Shown here piece after piece: positions 9,028 through 20,266 of a stretch of 64,000 bases of DNA; position 1 is the first letter of the stretch; each line of letters opens with the position of its first letter. A program made the translations under genes and the position numbers. The notes under the pieces were generated by a model. That model was given only the letters and a program-made list of their open reading frames with translations, did no database searches and was not told the origin of the DNA. Source of the DNA: Streptantibioticus cattleyicolor NRRL 8057 = DSM 46488 (GTDB taxonomy: Bacteria; Actinomycetota; Actinomycetes; Streptomycetales; Streptomycetaceae); NCBI RefSeq assembly GCF_000240165.1, contig NC_017586.1, positions 310,001 to 374,000 of the forward strand, written 5' to 3'.

Positions 9028-11115
9028 ATGAGCGCGAGCGAGCTGTTCCGGACGGGTGAGGAACCCGGACCCGCGGTGGAGACCGCGCCGGGCAGCCTGC
9101 TGGACGTGCTCCGGGTGGCCACCGTCGTCCTCGACTCGCGGGGCCGCATCGTGCTGTGGAGCCCGCAGGCCGAGGAGCTGTTCGGGTACACCGCCGCCGA
9201 GGCGCTGGGCCGCTACGCCGCGCGGCTGATGGTGGACGAGCGCCACCTGGACGTGGTGCTGCGCCTGTTCGAACGGGTGATGACCGGCGACGAGAGCGAG
9301 GCGCGCTGGGCCGGGGTCTTCCCGGTGCGGCACAAGGACGGCGCGATCCGGTTCGTCGAGTTCCGCAATATGCGGCTGATGGGCGAGGACGGCGGGCTGT
9401 ACGCGCTGGGCCTGGCCACCGACTCGGCGACGCTGCGCCAGGTGGAGACCGAGCTGGCGCTGTCGGTGCAGCTGATCAACCAGTCCCCCATCGGCCTGGG
9501 GGTCTTCGACACCGAGCTGCGGTACGTCTCGGTCAACCCGGCGCTGGAACGCATCAACGGGCTGCCGGCCGCCGAGCACATCGGCCGGCACATCAGCGAG
9601 ACGGTGTCGTTCCTGGAGACCGGCCCCATCGAGGCGGCGATGCGGCAGGTGCTGCACAGCGGGGTTCCGGTGCTCGACCAGTACGCCGTCGGCCGTCCCC
9701 CGGCGCCCGCGGACGAGGAGCGGGCGTGGTCGGTCTCCCACTACCGGCTGGAGGACGCCGCGGGGCGGGTGCTGGGGGTGGCGTCGTCGGTGGTGGACGT
9801 CACCGAACGGCACCGGGCGGCCACCGAGGCGGCCGAGGTGCGCCACCGGCTGGCGCTGATCGCCGAGGCGTCCATCCGGGTGGGGACCACGCTGGACCTG
9901 GACCAGACCGCCCGTGAACTCGCCGAGCTGTGCGTCCCCGGACTGGCCGACATCGCGGCTGTGGACGTGCTCGACTCGGTGCTCGCCGAGGGGCGGCGGG
10001 CCGCCGAGCCGCCGGTGGGCCCGGCCGCGTTCCGGGCGCTGGCGCTCGCCGGGGACGACGGTGACGTGGCGATGCGGGCCGCCGATCCGGTCGGTGAGGT
10101 GGCCCGTTACGAGACCGACCGGCTGGTCACCCGGTGCGTCTCCACGCTGCGCCCGATCCTGCTGGCCGAGGTGCGTCCGCCGGACCTGCCGCGGATCGCC
10201 GCCCATCCGCGCGGCGCCGAGCTGCTGGCCCGGGCGGGCCTGCGCTCCTACCTGGCGGTGCCGCTGATCGCCCGTGGCGAGGTGCTGGGCGCGCTCGACC
10301 TCAAACGCACCCGCAACCCGGCCCCGTTCGACGAGGACGACGTGGTGCTCGCCCGGGAGCTGGCCGCCCGGGCGGCCGTCTGCATCGACAACGCCCGCTG
10401 GTACCAGACGCAGCGGCACGCCGCGCTCAGCCTGCAGCGCACCCTGCTGCCGGGGCGCCCGCCGGAGCGGCTCGGGCTGCGGATCGCCTACCGCTACCAG
10501 CCGGCCCGGGCCGACAACGAGGTCGGCGGCGACTGGTTCGACGTCATAGCCCTGGACGGCGACAAGACGGCGCTGGTCGTCGGCGACGTGATGGGCAGCG
10601 GCATCCACGCGGCGGCGACCATGGGCCAACTGCGCACCGCCGGGCGGGCGTTGGCCAACCTCGATCTGGACCCGGCCCGGGTGCTGCACTGTGTGGACGC
10701 CACCGCCACCGGTCTGGAGCAGGACATCGCCACGTGTGTGTACGCGGTCTACGATCCGCACCGCGCCGAGTGCCGGATCAGCGTGGCCGGCCATCTGCCG
10801 CCGGTGCTGATCCACCCCGACCGCCCGCCGGAGCTGCTCGACCTGCCGCCGGGCGCCCCGCTGGGGGTGGGCGGGGTGCCGTTCCGTACCTCGGCGGTGC
10901 CGGTGTCCCCCGGTGACCAGTTGTTGCTGTACACCGACGGGCTGGTGGAGAAGCGGGACGAGCCGATAGACGTCCGGCTGCGGGCGATGCTGTCGTTGCT
11001 GACCGGTGCGCGTTCGCCGGAGGAGAACTGCTCGCTGCTGCTGGAGGCGCTGCCCGACCCGGGTCACCACGACGACGTGGCGATGCTGATCGCCCGTTTC
11101 GAGCCGCCGGAGTGA
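9028..11115 (+). CDS. PAS-PAS-GAF-SpoIIE (PP2C) serine phosphatase
   Basis: 695 aa, soluble. Domains in order: PAS (~24-135), PAS (~147-258), GAF (~275-455), PP2C/SpoIIE (~485-693). The phosphatase metal-site motifs are all present: NEVGGDWFD, VGDVMGSG, AGHLPP, LLLYTDGLVE and HHDDVAML. Such proteins dephosphorylate anti-anti-sigma factors in response to a ligand or redox signal sensed by the PAS/GAF part. No STAS or HPK (anti-sigma kinase) gene is adjacent, so its partner is elsewhere. Ribosome site AAGGGGTAGCGAGGG directly precedes the ATG. Confidence 0.92.
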   Translation: MSASELFRTGEEPGPAVETAPGSLLDVLRVATVVLDSRGRIVLWSPQAEELFGYTAAEALGRYAARLMVDERHLDVVLRLFERVMTGDESEARWAGVFPVRHKDGAIRFVEFRNMRLMGEDGGLYALGLATDSATLRQVETELALSVQLINQSPIGLGVFDTELRYVSVNPALERINGLPAAEHIGRHISETVSFLETGPIEAAMRQVLHSGVPVLDQYAVGRPPAPADEERAWSVSHYRLEDAAGRVLGVASSVVDVTERHRAATEAAEVRHRLALIAEASIRVGTTLDLDQTARELAELCVPGLADIAAVDVLDSVLAEGRRAAEPPVGPAAFRALALAGDDGDVAMRAADPVGEVARYETDRLVTRCVSTLRPILLAEVRPPDLPRIAAHPRGAELLARAGLRSYLAVPLIARGEVLGALDLKRTRNPAPFDEDDVVLARELAARAAVCIDNARWYQTQRHAALSLQRTLLPGRPPERLGLRIAYRYQPARADNEVGGDWFDVIALDGDKTALVVGDVMGSGIHAAATMGQLRTAGRALANLDLDPARVLHCVDATATGLEQDIATCVYAVYDPHRAECRISVAGHLPPVLIHPDRPPELLDLPPGAPLGVGGVPFRTSAVPVSPGDQLLLYTDGLVEKRDEPIDVRLRAMLSLLTGARSPEENCSLLLEALPDPGHHDDVAMLIARFEPPE

Positions 11116-11131
11116 CCGCGTCGCGGCCGGG

Positions 11132-12232
11132 TCAGGCCGCGTCGATGCGGGGGAAGACCGCCCGGTCGAGAATGAAGCCGATGGCGACCGCCACCGGGAT
11201 GGCGATGAGCGCGCCCACGATGCCCAGCAGCGCGGCGCCGAGCACCACGGCGATCACGGTGACGATGGGGTGGACGTTGACCGCGAAGCTCATCATCTTG
11301 GGCATGATCAGGTAGTCCTCGGCGAGCCGGAAGACGATGTAGAAGACGGCGGTGGCCACCGCGATGGGGAACGAGACGGCCAGCGCGATCAGGCTGACCA
11401 CCACCCCGCCGATGGTGGAGCCGACCACCGGCACCATGTCCATCAGCGCCACGAACATCCCCAGCGCCGCCGGGTAGGGCACCGAGGTCCCCTCGCACCA
11501 GGCGAAGGTGGCCAGCCCCGCGACGGCCGAGGTGAGGACGTTGCCCAGCATGTAGCGGCCGACGTAGGTGAGGATCTGCTCGGTCAGGTCGACGGCGGGC
11601 GCGCGGCGGCTGGCCGGGACGAAGCGGTAGCAGAACCGCTTCAGCTGCGGCATGCCGGCCATGAAGTACACGGTGAGGACGACCACCAGCACCATGCCGG
11701 TGACCGCGCTGAGCACCAGCCGGCCGGTGCCCAGCAGCCCGCCGAGGAGCGCGGTGCCGGCCCCGCCGGTGAGCTGCTGGCGGCCCTTGGAGATCAGGTG
11801 GTAGCGGTCCTCCAGCCGGCCGAGGAACGAGTGGTGGTCGTGGAGTTGCTTCAGCCACCGGGGCACGGCGTGCACGAAGGCGGTCACCTCGTTGGAGACC
11901 GGCGGGATGACCAGCGCCAGGAAGCCGCTGACCACGGCGAGCAGGGCGAGGATCACCACGGTGACCGCCCAGGCGCGGCCGAGCCGGTGCCGGGCCAGCC
12001 AGCCGACCACCGGTTCCAGGCTGATCGCCACGAAGAGCGCGAGGAGCAGCAGGGTGAGGATGCCGCTGATCTGGAGCACCGCCCGCACGCCCAGGTAGGC
12101 CAGGGTGAGCCCGAGGCCCACGCTGAACCCGGCGACGAACCACGAGGAGGCAGGGCGCACCCGCCACACCCGCCTCGTCCGCCTCGTCCGCGGCTCGCCG
12201 GCGCCGTACGGCCGGATCGGTGGTCCGGTCAC
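11132..12232 (-). CDS. AI-2E family (YdiK/TqsA-type) membrane protein
   Basis: 366 aa with about 8 hydrophobic segments in the UPF0118/AI-2E layout: paired N-terminal helices, a long soluble stretch (~95-180) and a C-terminal helix cluster containing the conserved PxxG/DMVPVVGSTIGG region and an ALLGIVGALIAIPVA segment. The family was named for autoinducer-2 export, and several members are instead Na+/H+ antiporters. The GTG start overlaps the HAD gene stop (GTGA, 4 nt), so the two are translationally coupled. It converges on the PP2C gene with a 16-bp gap. Confidence 0.85.
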   Translation of the reverse strand: MTGPPIRPYGAGEPRTRRTRRVWRVRPASSWFVAGFSVGLGLTLAYLGVRAVLQISGILTLLLLALFVAISLEPVVGWLARHRLGRAWAVTVVILALLAVVSGFLALVIPPVSNEVTAFVHAVPRWLKQLHDHHSFLGRLEDRYHLISKGRQQLTGGAGTALLGGLLGTGRLVLSAVTGMVLVVVLTVYFMAGMPQLKRFCYRFVPASRRAPAVDLTEQILTYVGRYMLGNVLTSAVAGLATFAWCEGTSVPYPAALGMFVALMDMVPVVGSTIGGVVVSLIALAVSFPIAVATAVFYIVFRLAEDYLIMPKMMSFAVNVHPIVTVIAVVLGAALLGIVGALIAIPVAVAIGFILDRAVFPRIDAA

Positions 12233-12927
12233 CGGGCCAGCGGGCTGTCGTCCAGTTCGGCCAGCAGATGGGCGGGGTCGCGGTAGACGCCGATCGCGCC
12301 GGCCTCGGTGAGGTCGGCGGGCGGGATGCCGCCGGAGAGCAGGGCGACGCACGCCACCCCGGCCTTGCCCGCGGCGCGTACGTCCCAGACCGTGTCGCCG
12401 ATGAAGACCGCCTGCTCGGGGTCGGCCCCGGCGCGTTCCAGGGCCCGTTCGACGAGGTCGGGGGCGGGTTTGCTGGAGGTGACGTCGTCGGCGCCGGTGG
12501 CGGCGTGGATGACGTCGTCGGCGCCCAACGCGGCGCGCATCGCGGCGAGTTCGTCGCTTCCGGCGCTGCTGGCCAGGACCACCCGCCAGCCCCGGTCGGC
12601 CACCGCGCGCAGCAGGTCGGCGGCCTTGTCGAAGGCGCGCAGCCGCTGGAACCAGGTGGCGTAGAGGGTCTTGTGGGCCGCCGAGAGCTGGGCGTCCCGG
12701 TCGGGGTCGCCCCGGTCGCCGAGCAGATGGGCGACGAGCTTGTCGGAGCCCATGCCCACGCTGTGGTGGATGTCGGCCATCGGCACCGTGTACCCGGACT
12801 GCCGGAACGCCTCCCACCACGTGACGGCGTGCAGGTAGTTGGTGTCCACCAGGGTGCCGTCGACGTCGAAGAGGGCGGCCCGTACCGCGCCGCCGTGGTC
12901 CCCGTCGTGCTGCCGGTTCGTCGCCAT
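12229..12927 (-). CDS. HAD-superfamily phosphatase
   Basis: 232 aa. Motif I is DVDGTLVD (nucleophile Asp21, general acid Asp23), motif II LASSAGSDE, the lysine in SSKPAPD, and motif IV FIGDTVWDV. The four-helix cap between motifs I and II marks a phosphoglycolate phosphatase/beta-phosphoglucomutase-like member acting on a small phosphorylated metabolite. Start at ATG 12927 has GGGAAGG 5 nt upstream; the frame is open 22 codons further but without a ribosome site. It is the first gene of a two-gene unit with the AI-2E-type protein. Confidence 0.87.
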   Translation of the reverse strand: MATNRQHDGDHGGAVRAALFDVDGTLVDTNYLHAVTWWEAFRQSGYTVPMADIHHSVGMGSDKLVAHLLGDRGDPDRDAQLSAAHKTLYATWFQRLRAFDKAADLLRAVADRGWRVVLASSAGSDELAAMRAALGADDVIHAATGADDVTSSKPAPDLVERALERAGADPEQAVFIGDTVWDVRAAGKAGVACVALLSGGIPPADLTEAGAIGVYRDPAHLLAELDDSPLAR

Positions 12928-13025
12928 AGCGTCCTTCCCGTCACGGCCCCGCGCGTCGTCGGCGTTCGCCTTCCCGCCGCGGGCCTGGCGCACACCGGCC
13001 GTCCCCCGGGTGGCTCAGGGGCGTG

Positions 13026-14201
13026 TCAGGGGTGGAGCACCGCTTTGATCACGCCGTCCTCACGGCGGTCGAAGGCGGTGTAGAAGGCGGGGGCGTCCTC
13101 CAGCGGGCCGTGGTGGGTGACGACACGCTGGGGTTCGGCGCGGCCGGTGAGGATCAGGTCGCGCAGCAGGCGGGTGTAGCGGCGGTCGTGGGTGCGGCCG
13201 AAGCCGACGCGGACGCCCTTGTCGAACAGGACGGCCCACGGCACCTGGAGCGTGCCGTCGGCGTGGCCGTGCGGCGCCGGGTGGGCGTCGTGGGCGGCGA
13301 AGACCCCGGCGACGCCGATCCGGCCGGTGGGGTTGACGATGGCGGCCAGGTCGTCGATCACCTGGCGGGGGTCCTCCTGGTCGAGGTCGGCGCGGCTGCG
13401 GGCCTGGAAGCCGACGGCGTCGATGCCGCAGGTCACCCCGTCGAGTCCGGCCTCGCCGGGGGGCATGCCGCCGCCGGAGTTGCGCAGCGAGCGGATCTGC
13501 TCGCCGGGGTCGCCGTCCCGGGTGTCGACCGGCAGCGCGCCGAAGTCCGCGGCGACCGCGAGGCGTTCGGGCAGGTGGTCGACGACGTACACCTCGGCGG
13601 CGCCGCGCAGCACCGCGGAGTGGGCGGCCAGCAGCCCCACCGCGCCGGCGCCGAAGACGGCCACGCTGTCGCCGGGTCCGGTGCCGGCCAGTTCGCAGGC
13701 GTGCCAGCCGGTGACGAAGGCGTCGGCGAGCAGCACGAAGGCGTCCTCGTAGGCGTCGCCCGGGGAGCCGGGCAGTGGCATGCAGTTGGCGTCGGCGTAG
13801 GGCACCCGCAGCAGTTCGGCCTGGGCGCCGCGGTAGGGGCCCATCCCGGCGTAGCCGTAGGCGGCGCCGAAGCCGCCGGGGCGTACCCGGGTGCAGGCGG
13901 CGGTCAGGCCGCGGGCGCAGGTGGGGCAGACGCCGCAGTACAGATGGGTGGGCATCACCACGCGGTCGCCGGGGGCGACCATGGTCACCGCGGGTCCGGC
14001 CTTCTCCACCACGCCCAGCGGTTCGTGGCCGAGCACCAGTCCGGGGCGGGCGCCGGTGCGGCCGTCGTACATGTGCAGGTCGGTGCCGCACATCGCGCTG
14101 GAGGTGATGCGGACGACCACGTCGGTGGGTTCCTCGACGACGGCGTCCTCGACCTCGTGCACGCCGACCCGCCGGGTGCCTTCGTAGACCACTGCTCTCA
14201 T
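13026..14201 (-). CDS. Zinc alcohol dehydrogenase, glutathione-independent formaldehyde dehydrogenase-like
   Basis: 391 aa. MDR zinc site: CGTDLHMY, LGHEPLG, then the structural-zinc stretch CGVCPTCARGLTAAC; Rossmann motif FGAGAVGLLAA. The long insert with ADLDQEDPRQVIDDL is typical of the glutathione-independent formaldehyde dehydrogenase/dismutase branch, in which tightly bound NAD is used. GAGAGGGGAACG precedes the ATG. It resembles the dehydrogenase at 41131-42315 (same MRAV start and EEPTDV segment), so the window has two paralogues. Confidence 0.86.
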   Translation of the reverse strand: MRAVVYEGTRRVGVHEVEDAVVEEPTDVVVRITSSAMCGTDLHMYDGRTGARPGLVLGHEPLGVVEKAGPAVTMVAPGDRVVMPTHLYCGVCPTCARGLTAACTRVRPGGFGAAYGYAGMGPYRGAQAELLRVPYADANCMPLPGSPGDAYEDAFVLLADAFVTGWHACELAGTGPGDSVAVFGAGAVGLLAAHSAVLRGAAEVYVVDHLPERLAVAADFGALPVDTRDGDPGEQIRSLRNSGGGMPPGEAGLDGVTCGIDAVGFQARSRADLDQEDPRQVIDDLAAIVNPTGRIGVAGVFAAHDAHPAPHGHADGTLQVPWAVLFDKGVRVGFGRTHDRRYTRLLRDLILTGRAEPQRVVTHHGPLEDAPAFYTAFDRREDGVIKAVLHP

Positions 14202-14409
14202 CGGCGCGTTCCCCTCTCGCCGCCGCGGGACGGCCGGGCGGGGCCGCCGGCCACCGGGGTGGTGCGCGGCCCGTTTCCTCCATCGTGGGCCCGGACGGCG
14301 GATGCGACCACAGCAGCCGTGCGGGTGGTGCGTTCCGCCGTCGCGCGGGTACCCGGGCGGGTGGTGCGCGCACCCCGGCGACGTGCCGGGGTGGGCGCGG
14401 GGGCGGGCG

Positions 14410-15081
14410 TCAGCGGCGCGCGGTGGCGCGGCGGCGGCGCATGCCCCAGGCGGTGCCGAGGGCGGCGAAGCCGGCCGCGCCGGCGGTGGACCAGACGGTG
14501 GTGGCCGACCACGGGTCCGGGACGGAGCCGCCGCTGCCCGCCTTGACCCCGCCGAGGGTGCGGACCTGGCAGCCGCGGACCATGGCGAGGTGGGCGGCGA
14601 CGGTCGGCCGGGCGGCCCGGGCGGCGGCGATCACCTTGGCGTTGTGGCTGGTGGTGGTCTCGGCGTCGATGAGCTTGAGGACGCCTTCGTGGCCGGCCGC
14701 CTGGAGGCTGAGCCAGGCGCCGTCGTAGCCGCGGGTGGCCGCCTTGGCGATCACGGCGGCGAGTTGGGCGCGTTGCTGCGCGGTGGGTCCGGCGGGCAGC
14801 GTGATGTGGAGTGCGGTGGCGAGCGCCCGTACGCCGTCGTCGAGTCTGCGGTGGTCGCGGACGAGGACGCGGGCGGTGTCGCGTACGCATCCGCTGTGGC
14901 CGTGCCGTTCGGCGTCGAGGCCGGCCGCGATCTCGGCGAGGTTGCCCTGGTGGACCGCCTGGAGGAAGGAGGCGTCGGTCAGCTGGGCCGAGGTGCCGTC
15001 GGCGACCGCGGTGCCGGTGAGGGTGAGACAGGTCAGCAGGCCGGCGGTGGCGCAGGACGCCAGGGCGCGGGTGCGTATCAT
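14410..15081 (-). CDS. DUF4142 protein, exported and membrane-anchored
   Basis: 223 aa. Sec signal peptide (MIRTRALASC, cleavage after ~TAVAD), a DUF4142 ferritin-like helical domain (~32-165) with the family's DASFLQAVHQGNLAEI, VLVRDHRRL and AGHEGVLKLI segments, then a C-terminal hydrophobic helix and an Arg-rich tail (MRRRRATARR) that would anchor it to the membrane. Function of the family is not established. ATG 15081 is preceded by GGAGCACGTG; longer in-frame starts upstream lack a signal peptide and ribosome site. Confidence 0.85.
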   Translation of the reverse strand: MIRTRALASCATAGLLTCLTLTGTAVADGTSAQLTDASFLQAVHQGNLAEIAAGLDAERHGHSGCVRDTARVLVRDHRRLDDGVRALATALHITLPAGPTAQQRAQLAAVIAKAATRGYDGAWLSLQAAGHEGVLKLIDAETTTSHNAKVIAAARAARPTVAAHLAMVRGCQVRTLGGVKAGSGGSVPDPWSATTVWSTAGAAGFAALGTAWGMRRRRATARR

Positions 15082-15643
15082 CACGTGCTCCGTTTCGTTG
15101 CCGTGTCTGCCGCCGTCCGGTGTCCGGGGGCGGCGGGGCGGGGCCGGCGGATCGGCCGGGTGCGACGGGCCGCGCGTCGGGGGGTGGCCTTCCGGTGGCC
15201 GGGGCGCACCCGGCGGTGACGGGCCGGTGAGGGCCGAGGGAGCGTCAACTCCGCTTGCCGCCGGGCCCGGTGGAGGGGCTCGAACGGGCCCGTCCACGGC
15301 ACATGTGTCCCCGGCGGGCGCGGTGGTGACACCCGGGATGAGCCGGATGGCCCAGTGGCCGGGCGGCCGGGGAGCGCCCCGGTACCCGGACGGACGCGCC
15401 GGCCCGGCGGGTCGGCGGGGGCCGGGTGACGATGGGCGCGGATCCGTCGTCCGTTCCGTCCGGTCTCCGTGCCGGGGCGGGCGGCCGTCCGCACGCCCGG
15501 CTGTCACGTTTCGCGGCAGGCGCCCCGGGTACCGGTGCCGGGTCCTCGGCACGGACCGTCACCGGCCGTGCCGTCCTGTGTGACCCGGACCACCCGGCAG
15601 TCACCCGACACGGCAGTCACCCGACTGAAGAGGAGTGCACCTG
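15082..15643. other. Divergent intergenic region, DUF4142 gene / catalase gene
   Basis: About 560 bp without a convincing gene. Apart from the tandem 15-bp repeat next to the catalase ribosome site (listed separately), I see no strong hairpin or recognisable regulator box. Confidence 0.6.
15595..15625 (+). promoter_or_regulatory. Tandem direct repeat before the catalase gene
   Basis: CGGCAGTCACCCGAC occurs twice (15595-15609 and 15611-15625), one base apart, ending a few bases before the GAGGAG ribosome site. Its position suggests an operator or a 5'-UTR element controlling the catalase; no protein is assigned. Confidence 0.4.
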
Positions 15644-17761
<2,118 letters not shown>

Positions 17762-17813
17762 AGCCACCGGCGCGCCAACTCCCGTCGTCCGTCCCGTGTT
17801 TCGAGGAGGTCCG

Positions 17814-18776
17814 GTGACCAGCGCCGGTGTCAGTCCCCTGTCCGGCCGGGCCGCGTTGGTCACCGGCTCCTCGCGCGGCCTCGGGCTGCTGATCGCGCGG
17901 GAGCTGGCCGACCGCGGCTGCAAGGTCATGCTGTGTGCCCGTGACGAGGGCGAGCTGGAGGCGGCCCGCGACATGGTGCGCGGCCGGGGCGCCGAGGTGC
18001 GCGCGACGGTCTGCGACATCACCGACGCGTGGGCGCCGCAGCGGCTGGTGGACGACACCGTCGCCGAGTTCGGCGCGCTGGACGTGCTGGTGAACAACGC
18101 CGGGATGATCCAGGTCGGGCCGCTGGATGCGATGCGGGAGGAGGACTTCCGGGCGGCGATGGAGACGATGTTCTTCGCGCCGCTGCGGCTGACGCTGGCC
18201 GCGCTGCCCGTGATGCGGGAGCGCGGCGACGGCCGGATCGTCAACGTGACCTCCATCGGCGGCCGGGTGGCGGCGCCCCATCTGATGCCGTACGTGGCGG
18301 CCAAGTTCGCGCTCACCGGGTTCTCCGAGGGGCTGCGGGCGGAGCTGGCGGCGGCCGGGGTCGCGGTGACCACGGTGGTGCCGGGGCTGATGCGCACCGG
18401 TTCCCACCTGGCCGCGCGGTTCTCCGGCGACGCGGCGCGGGAGTACGCGTGGTTCGCCACCGCGGCGGGGCTGCCGCTGCTGTCCATGGACGCCGAGCGG
18501 GCGGCCCGGGCGATCGTGCGGGCCGCCGAACGCCGCCGTCCGGAGCTGGTGCTGACCGCGCTGGCGAAGGCGGCGGTGCGGCTGCACGGGGTGGCCCCGG
18601 CCACCACGGTGCGCGCGCTGGAGCTGGCGAGCCGGATGCTGCCGGGCGAGGGGGGCGGGGCGGCGCACGACCTGCCGGGGGCGGAGGCGGCCCGCCGGCT
18701 CGGTTCCCGTCTGGTGCGGCGGGCCTCGGCGCTCAACGACCGGGCGGCCCGCCGCTTCAACCAGCGTCCGGCCTGA
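17814..18776 (+). CDS. SDR-family oxidoreductase
   Basis: 320 aa from a GTG with GAGGAGG upstream. Classical SDR motifs: TGSSRGLG cofactor loop, NNAG, catalytic Ser in VTSIGGRV and YVAAK (Tyr-x-x-x-Lys). The 3' third is a helical extension not typical of 250-aa SDRs, rich in Arg/Ala. Often found beside catalase or other stress genes in actinobacteria; the substrate is unknown. It probably shares the catalase transcript and converges on the SGNH esterase gene. Confidence 0.86.
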   Translation: MTSAGVSPLSGRAALVTGSSRGLGLLIARELADRGCKVMLCARDEGELEAARDMVRGRGAEVRATVCDITDAWAPQRLVDDTVAEFGALDVLVNNAGMIQVGPLDAMREEDFRAAMETMFFAPLRLTLAALPVMRERGDGRIVNVTSIGGRVAAPHLMPYVAAKFALTGFSEGLRAELAAAGVAVTTVVPGLMRTGSHLAARFSGDAAREYAWFATAAGLPLLSMDAERAARAIVRAAERRRPELVLTALAKAAVRLHGVAPATTVRALELASRMLPGEGGGAAHDLPGAEAARRLGSRLVRRASALNDRAARRFNQRPA

Positions 18777-18788
18777 GAGCCCCAGGGG

Positions 18789-20066
18789 TCACCGGGTGCA
18801 GCGCAGGGCGGCCGGGGCGATCGCGCCGGCCAGCGCGCGCATCCCGGCGTCGTCCGGGTGCAGGTGGTCGCCGCTGTCGTAGGCCGTGTCCATCCGGTCC
18901 GGCTGCCGAGGGTCGCGTACCGCCCGGTCGAAGTCGGCGACCGCGTCGAACTCGCCGCTGCGGCGCAGGAATTCGTTGACCTGGCGGCGTACCCGCTCCC
19001 GGGCCGGGGTCCAGGCCGGGAAGCCGCCGAAGGGGAGGACGGTGGCGGCGACCACGCAGCGGTGGGCGGTGTGCGCGGCGGTGAGCAGGCGGCGGAAGCC
19101 GGCGACGAGTTCGGCGGCGGTGGCGCCGGTGGTGCCGTATTTGATGTCGTTGACGCCTTCGAGCACGATCACGGTGCGGACGCCGGGCTGGGTGAGGACG
19201 TCCCGGTCCAGGCGGGAGAGGGCGCTGGGGCCGGTGCCGTCGTGGAGCAACCGGTTGCCGGAGATGCCTTCGTTGGCGACGCCTTCGGCGGGTGCGGTGG
19301 GGTCGGCGCGCAGCCGGGCGGCCAGCAGGTCGGGCCAGCGGCGGTTGGTGTCGGGGGTGGAGTTGGCGCCGTCGGTGATGGAGTCGCCGAGGGCCGCCAC
19401 CGCGGTGGAGGCCCGGCCGCGGGGTGCGGTGACGGCCACCGAGTCCAGGTAGTACCAGGAGGTCAGGGTGGTGGTGTAGCCGTCGGGGCGGTCCTGGCGG
19501 GCGTGGTCGCCGGTGGCGGCGTAGGAGGTCTGGTAGGCGAGGACGTGGCCGGTGCCGGGTCCGGTGGCGGCGCGGACGTAGAGGCTGACGGCGAGGTCGG
19601 CGTGGGCGGGCACGGTGAGGGCGACCGGGTCGCTGGAGCGGTAGGCGCCGGGGGCGATGGTGACCGTGGTGGCGCCGCCGAAGGTCACCGGGCGGTTGCC
19701 GCCGCGCCGTACGGCAGCGCCGCGGTCGCGTACCCCGGCGTAGACCGGGCCCAGGGTGACCGGGTGGTCGCCGAAGACGTTGGACAGCCGCAGCCGTGGT
19801 GTCCGGCCGGCGGTGCTGGTGTGCACGATGAAGCGGTAGGTGCGGCCGGGGGTCACCGCGCCGAGCCGCTGTGCGGAGGCGGCCCAGGTGACCACGGGGG
19901 CCACCGGGTGCGGCCGGGCCGGGTCGGGGTGGCCGGGTGCGGCGAGGGCGACGGGCGCGGGGAGCAGCGCCGCCGAGGTGAGCACCGCCAGGGCGGCCAC
20001 CGCGCGGCGCACGGTGCGCCGGGGTACGTGCTGGACGGTTCCGCCGTCGTCCGCCGGTCGTCGCAC
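18789..20066 (-). CDS. Secreted SGNH/GDSL-type esterase
   Basis: 425 aa. Signal peptide (basic start to ~APVALAA, residue ~43), an N-terminal beta domain (~55-215), then the SGNH hydrolase domain. Blocks: GDSITDG (nucleophile Ser229), NEGISGNRLL (Gly block), GVNDIK (Asn block) and DHLHPDD (catalytic Asp-x-x-His). Streptomyces homologues are annotated as GDSL lipases or acetylxylan-type esterases; the substrate here is open. GTG start with GGAGGT 8 nt upstream. Confidence 0.88.
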   Translation of the reverse strand: MRRPADDGGTVQHVPRRTVRRAVAALAVLTSAALLPAPVALAAPGHPDPARPHPVAPVVTWAASAQRLGAVTPGRTYRFIVHTSTAGRTPRLRLSNVFGDHPVTLGPVYAGVRDRGAAVRRGGNRPVTFGGATTVTIAPGAYRSSDPVALTVPAHADLAVSLYVRAATGPGTGHVLAYQTSYAATGDHARQDRPDGYTTTLTSWYYLDSVAVTAPRGRASTAVAALGDSITDGANSTPDTNRRWPDLLAARLRADPTAPAEGVANEGISGNRLLHDGTGPSALSRLDRDVLTQPGVRTVIVLEGVNDIKYGTTGATAAELVAGFRRLLTAAHTAHRCVVAATVLPFGGFPAWTPARERVRRQVNEFLRRSGEFDAVADFDRAVRDPRQPDRMDTAYDSGDHLHPDDAGMRALAGAIAPAALRCTR

Positions 20067-20266
20067 CGCGCACCACCTCCGTGGTCAAGGGGCCTGTGGT
20101 TCCAGCCCAGCACCGGGCGCGCCGGTGCGCAGGCCGGGGCGGGCCGTCCGGGCCCGGCCCGGTCAGGATGCCCGTGCCCGGGGCGGGACGGACGGGCCGG
20201 AACCGGTCGGGGTCGGCGGGCCGGGATTGGCCGGTGGGGGCGCTTCACAGGCGGTGCGCGGGGGGG

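Noticed and set aside
11270-12286. Acidic/His-rich frame antisense to the AI-2E-type gene
   Set aside because: Shadow of a membrane-protein gene; no signal, no ribosome site, composition typical of antisense frames in such DNA.
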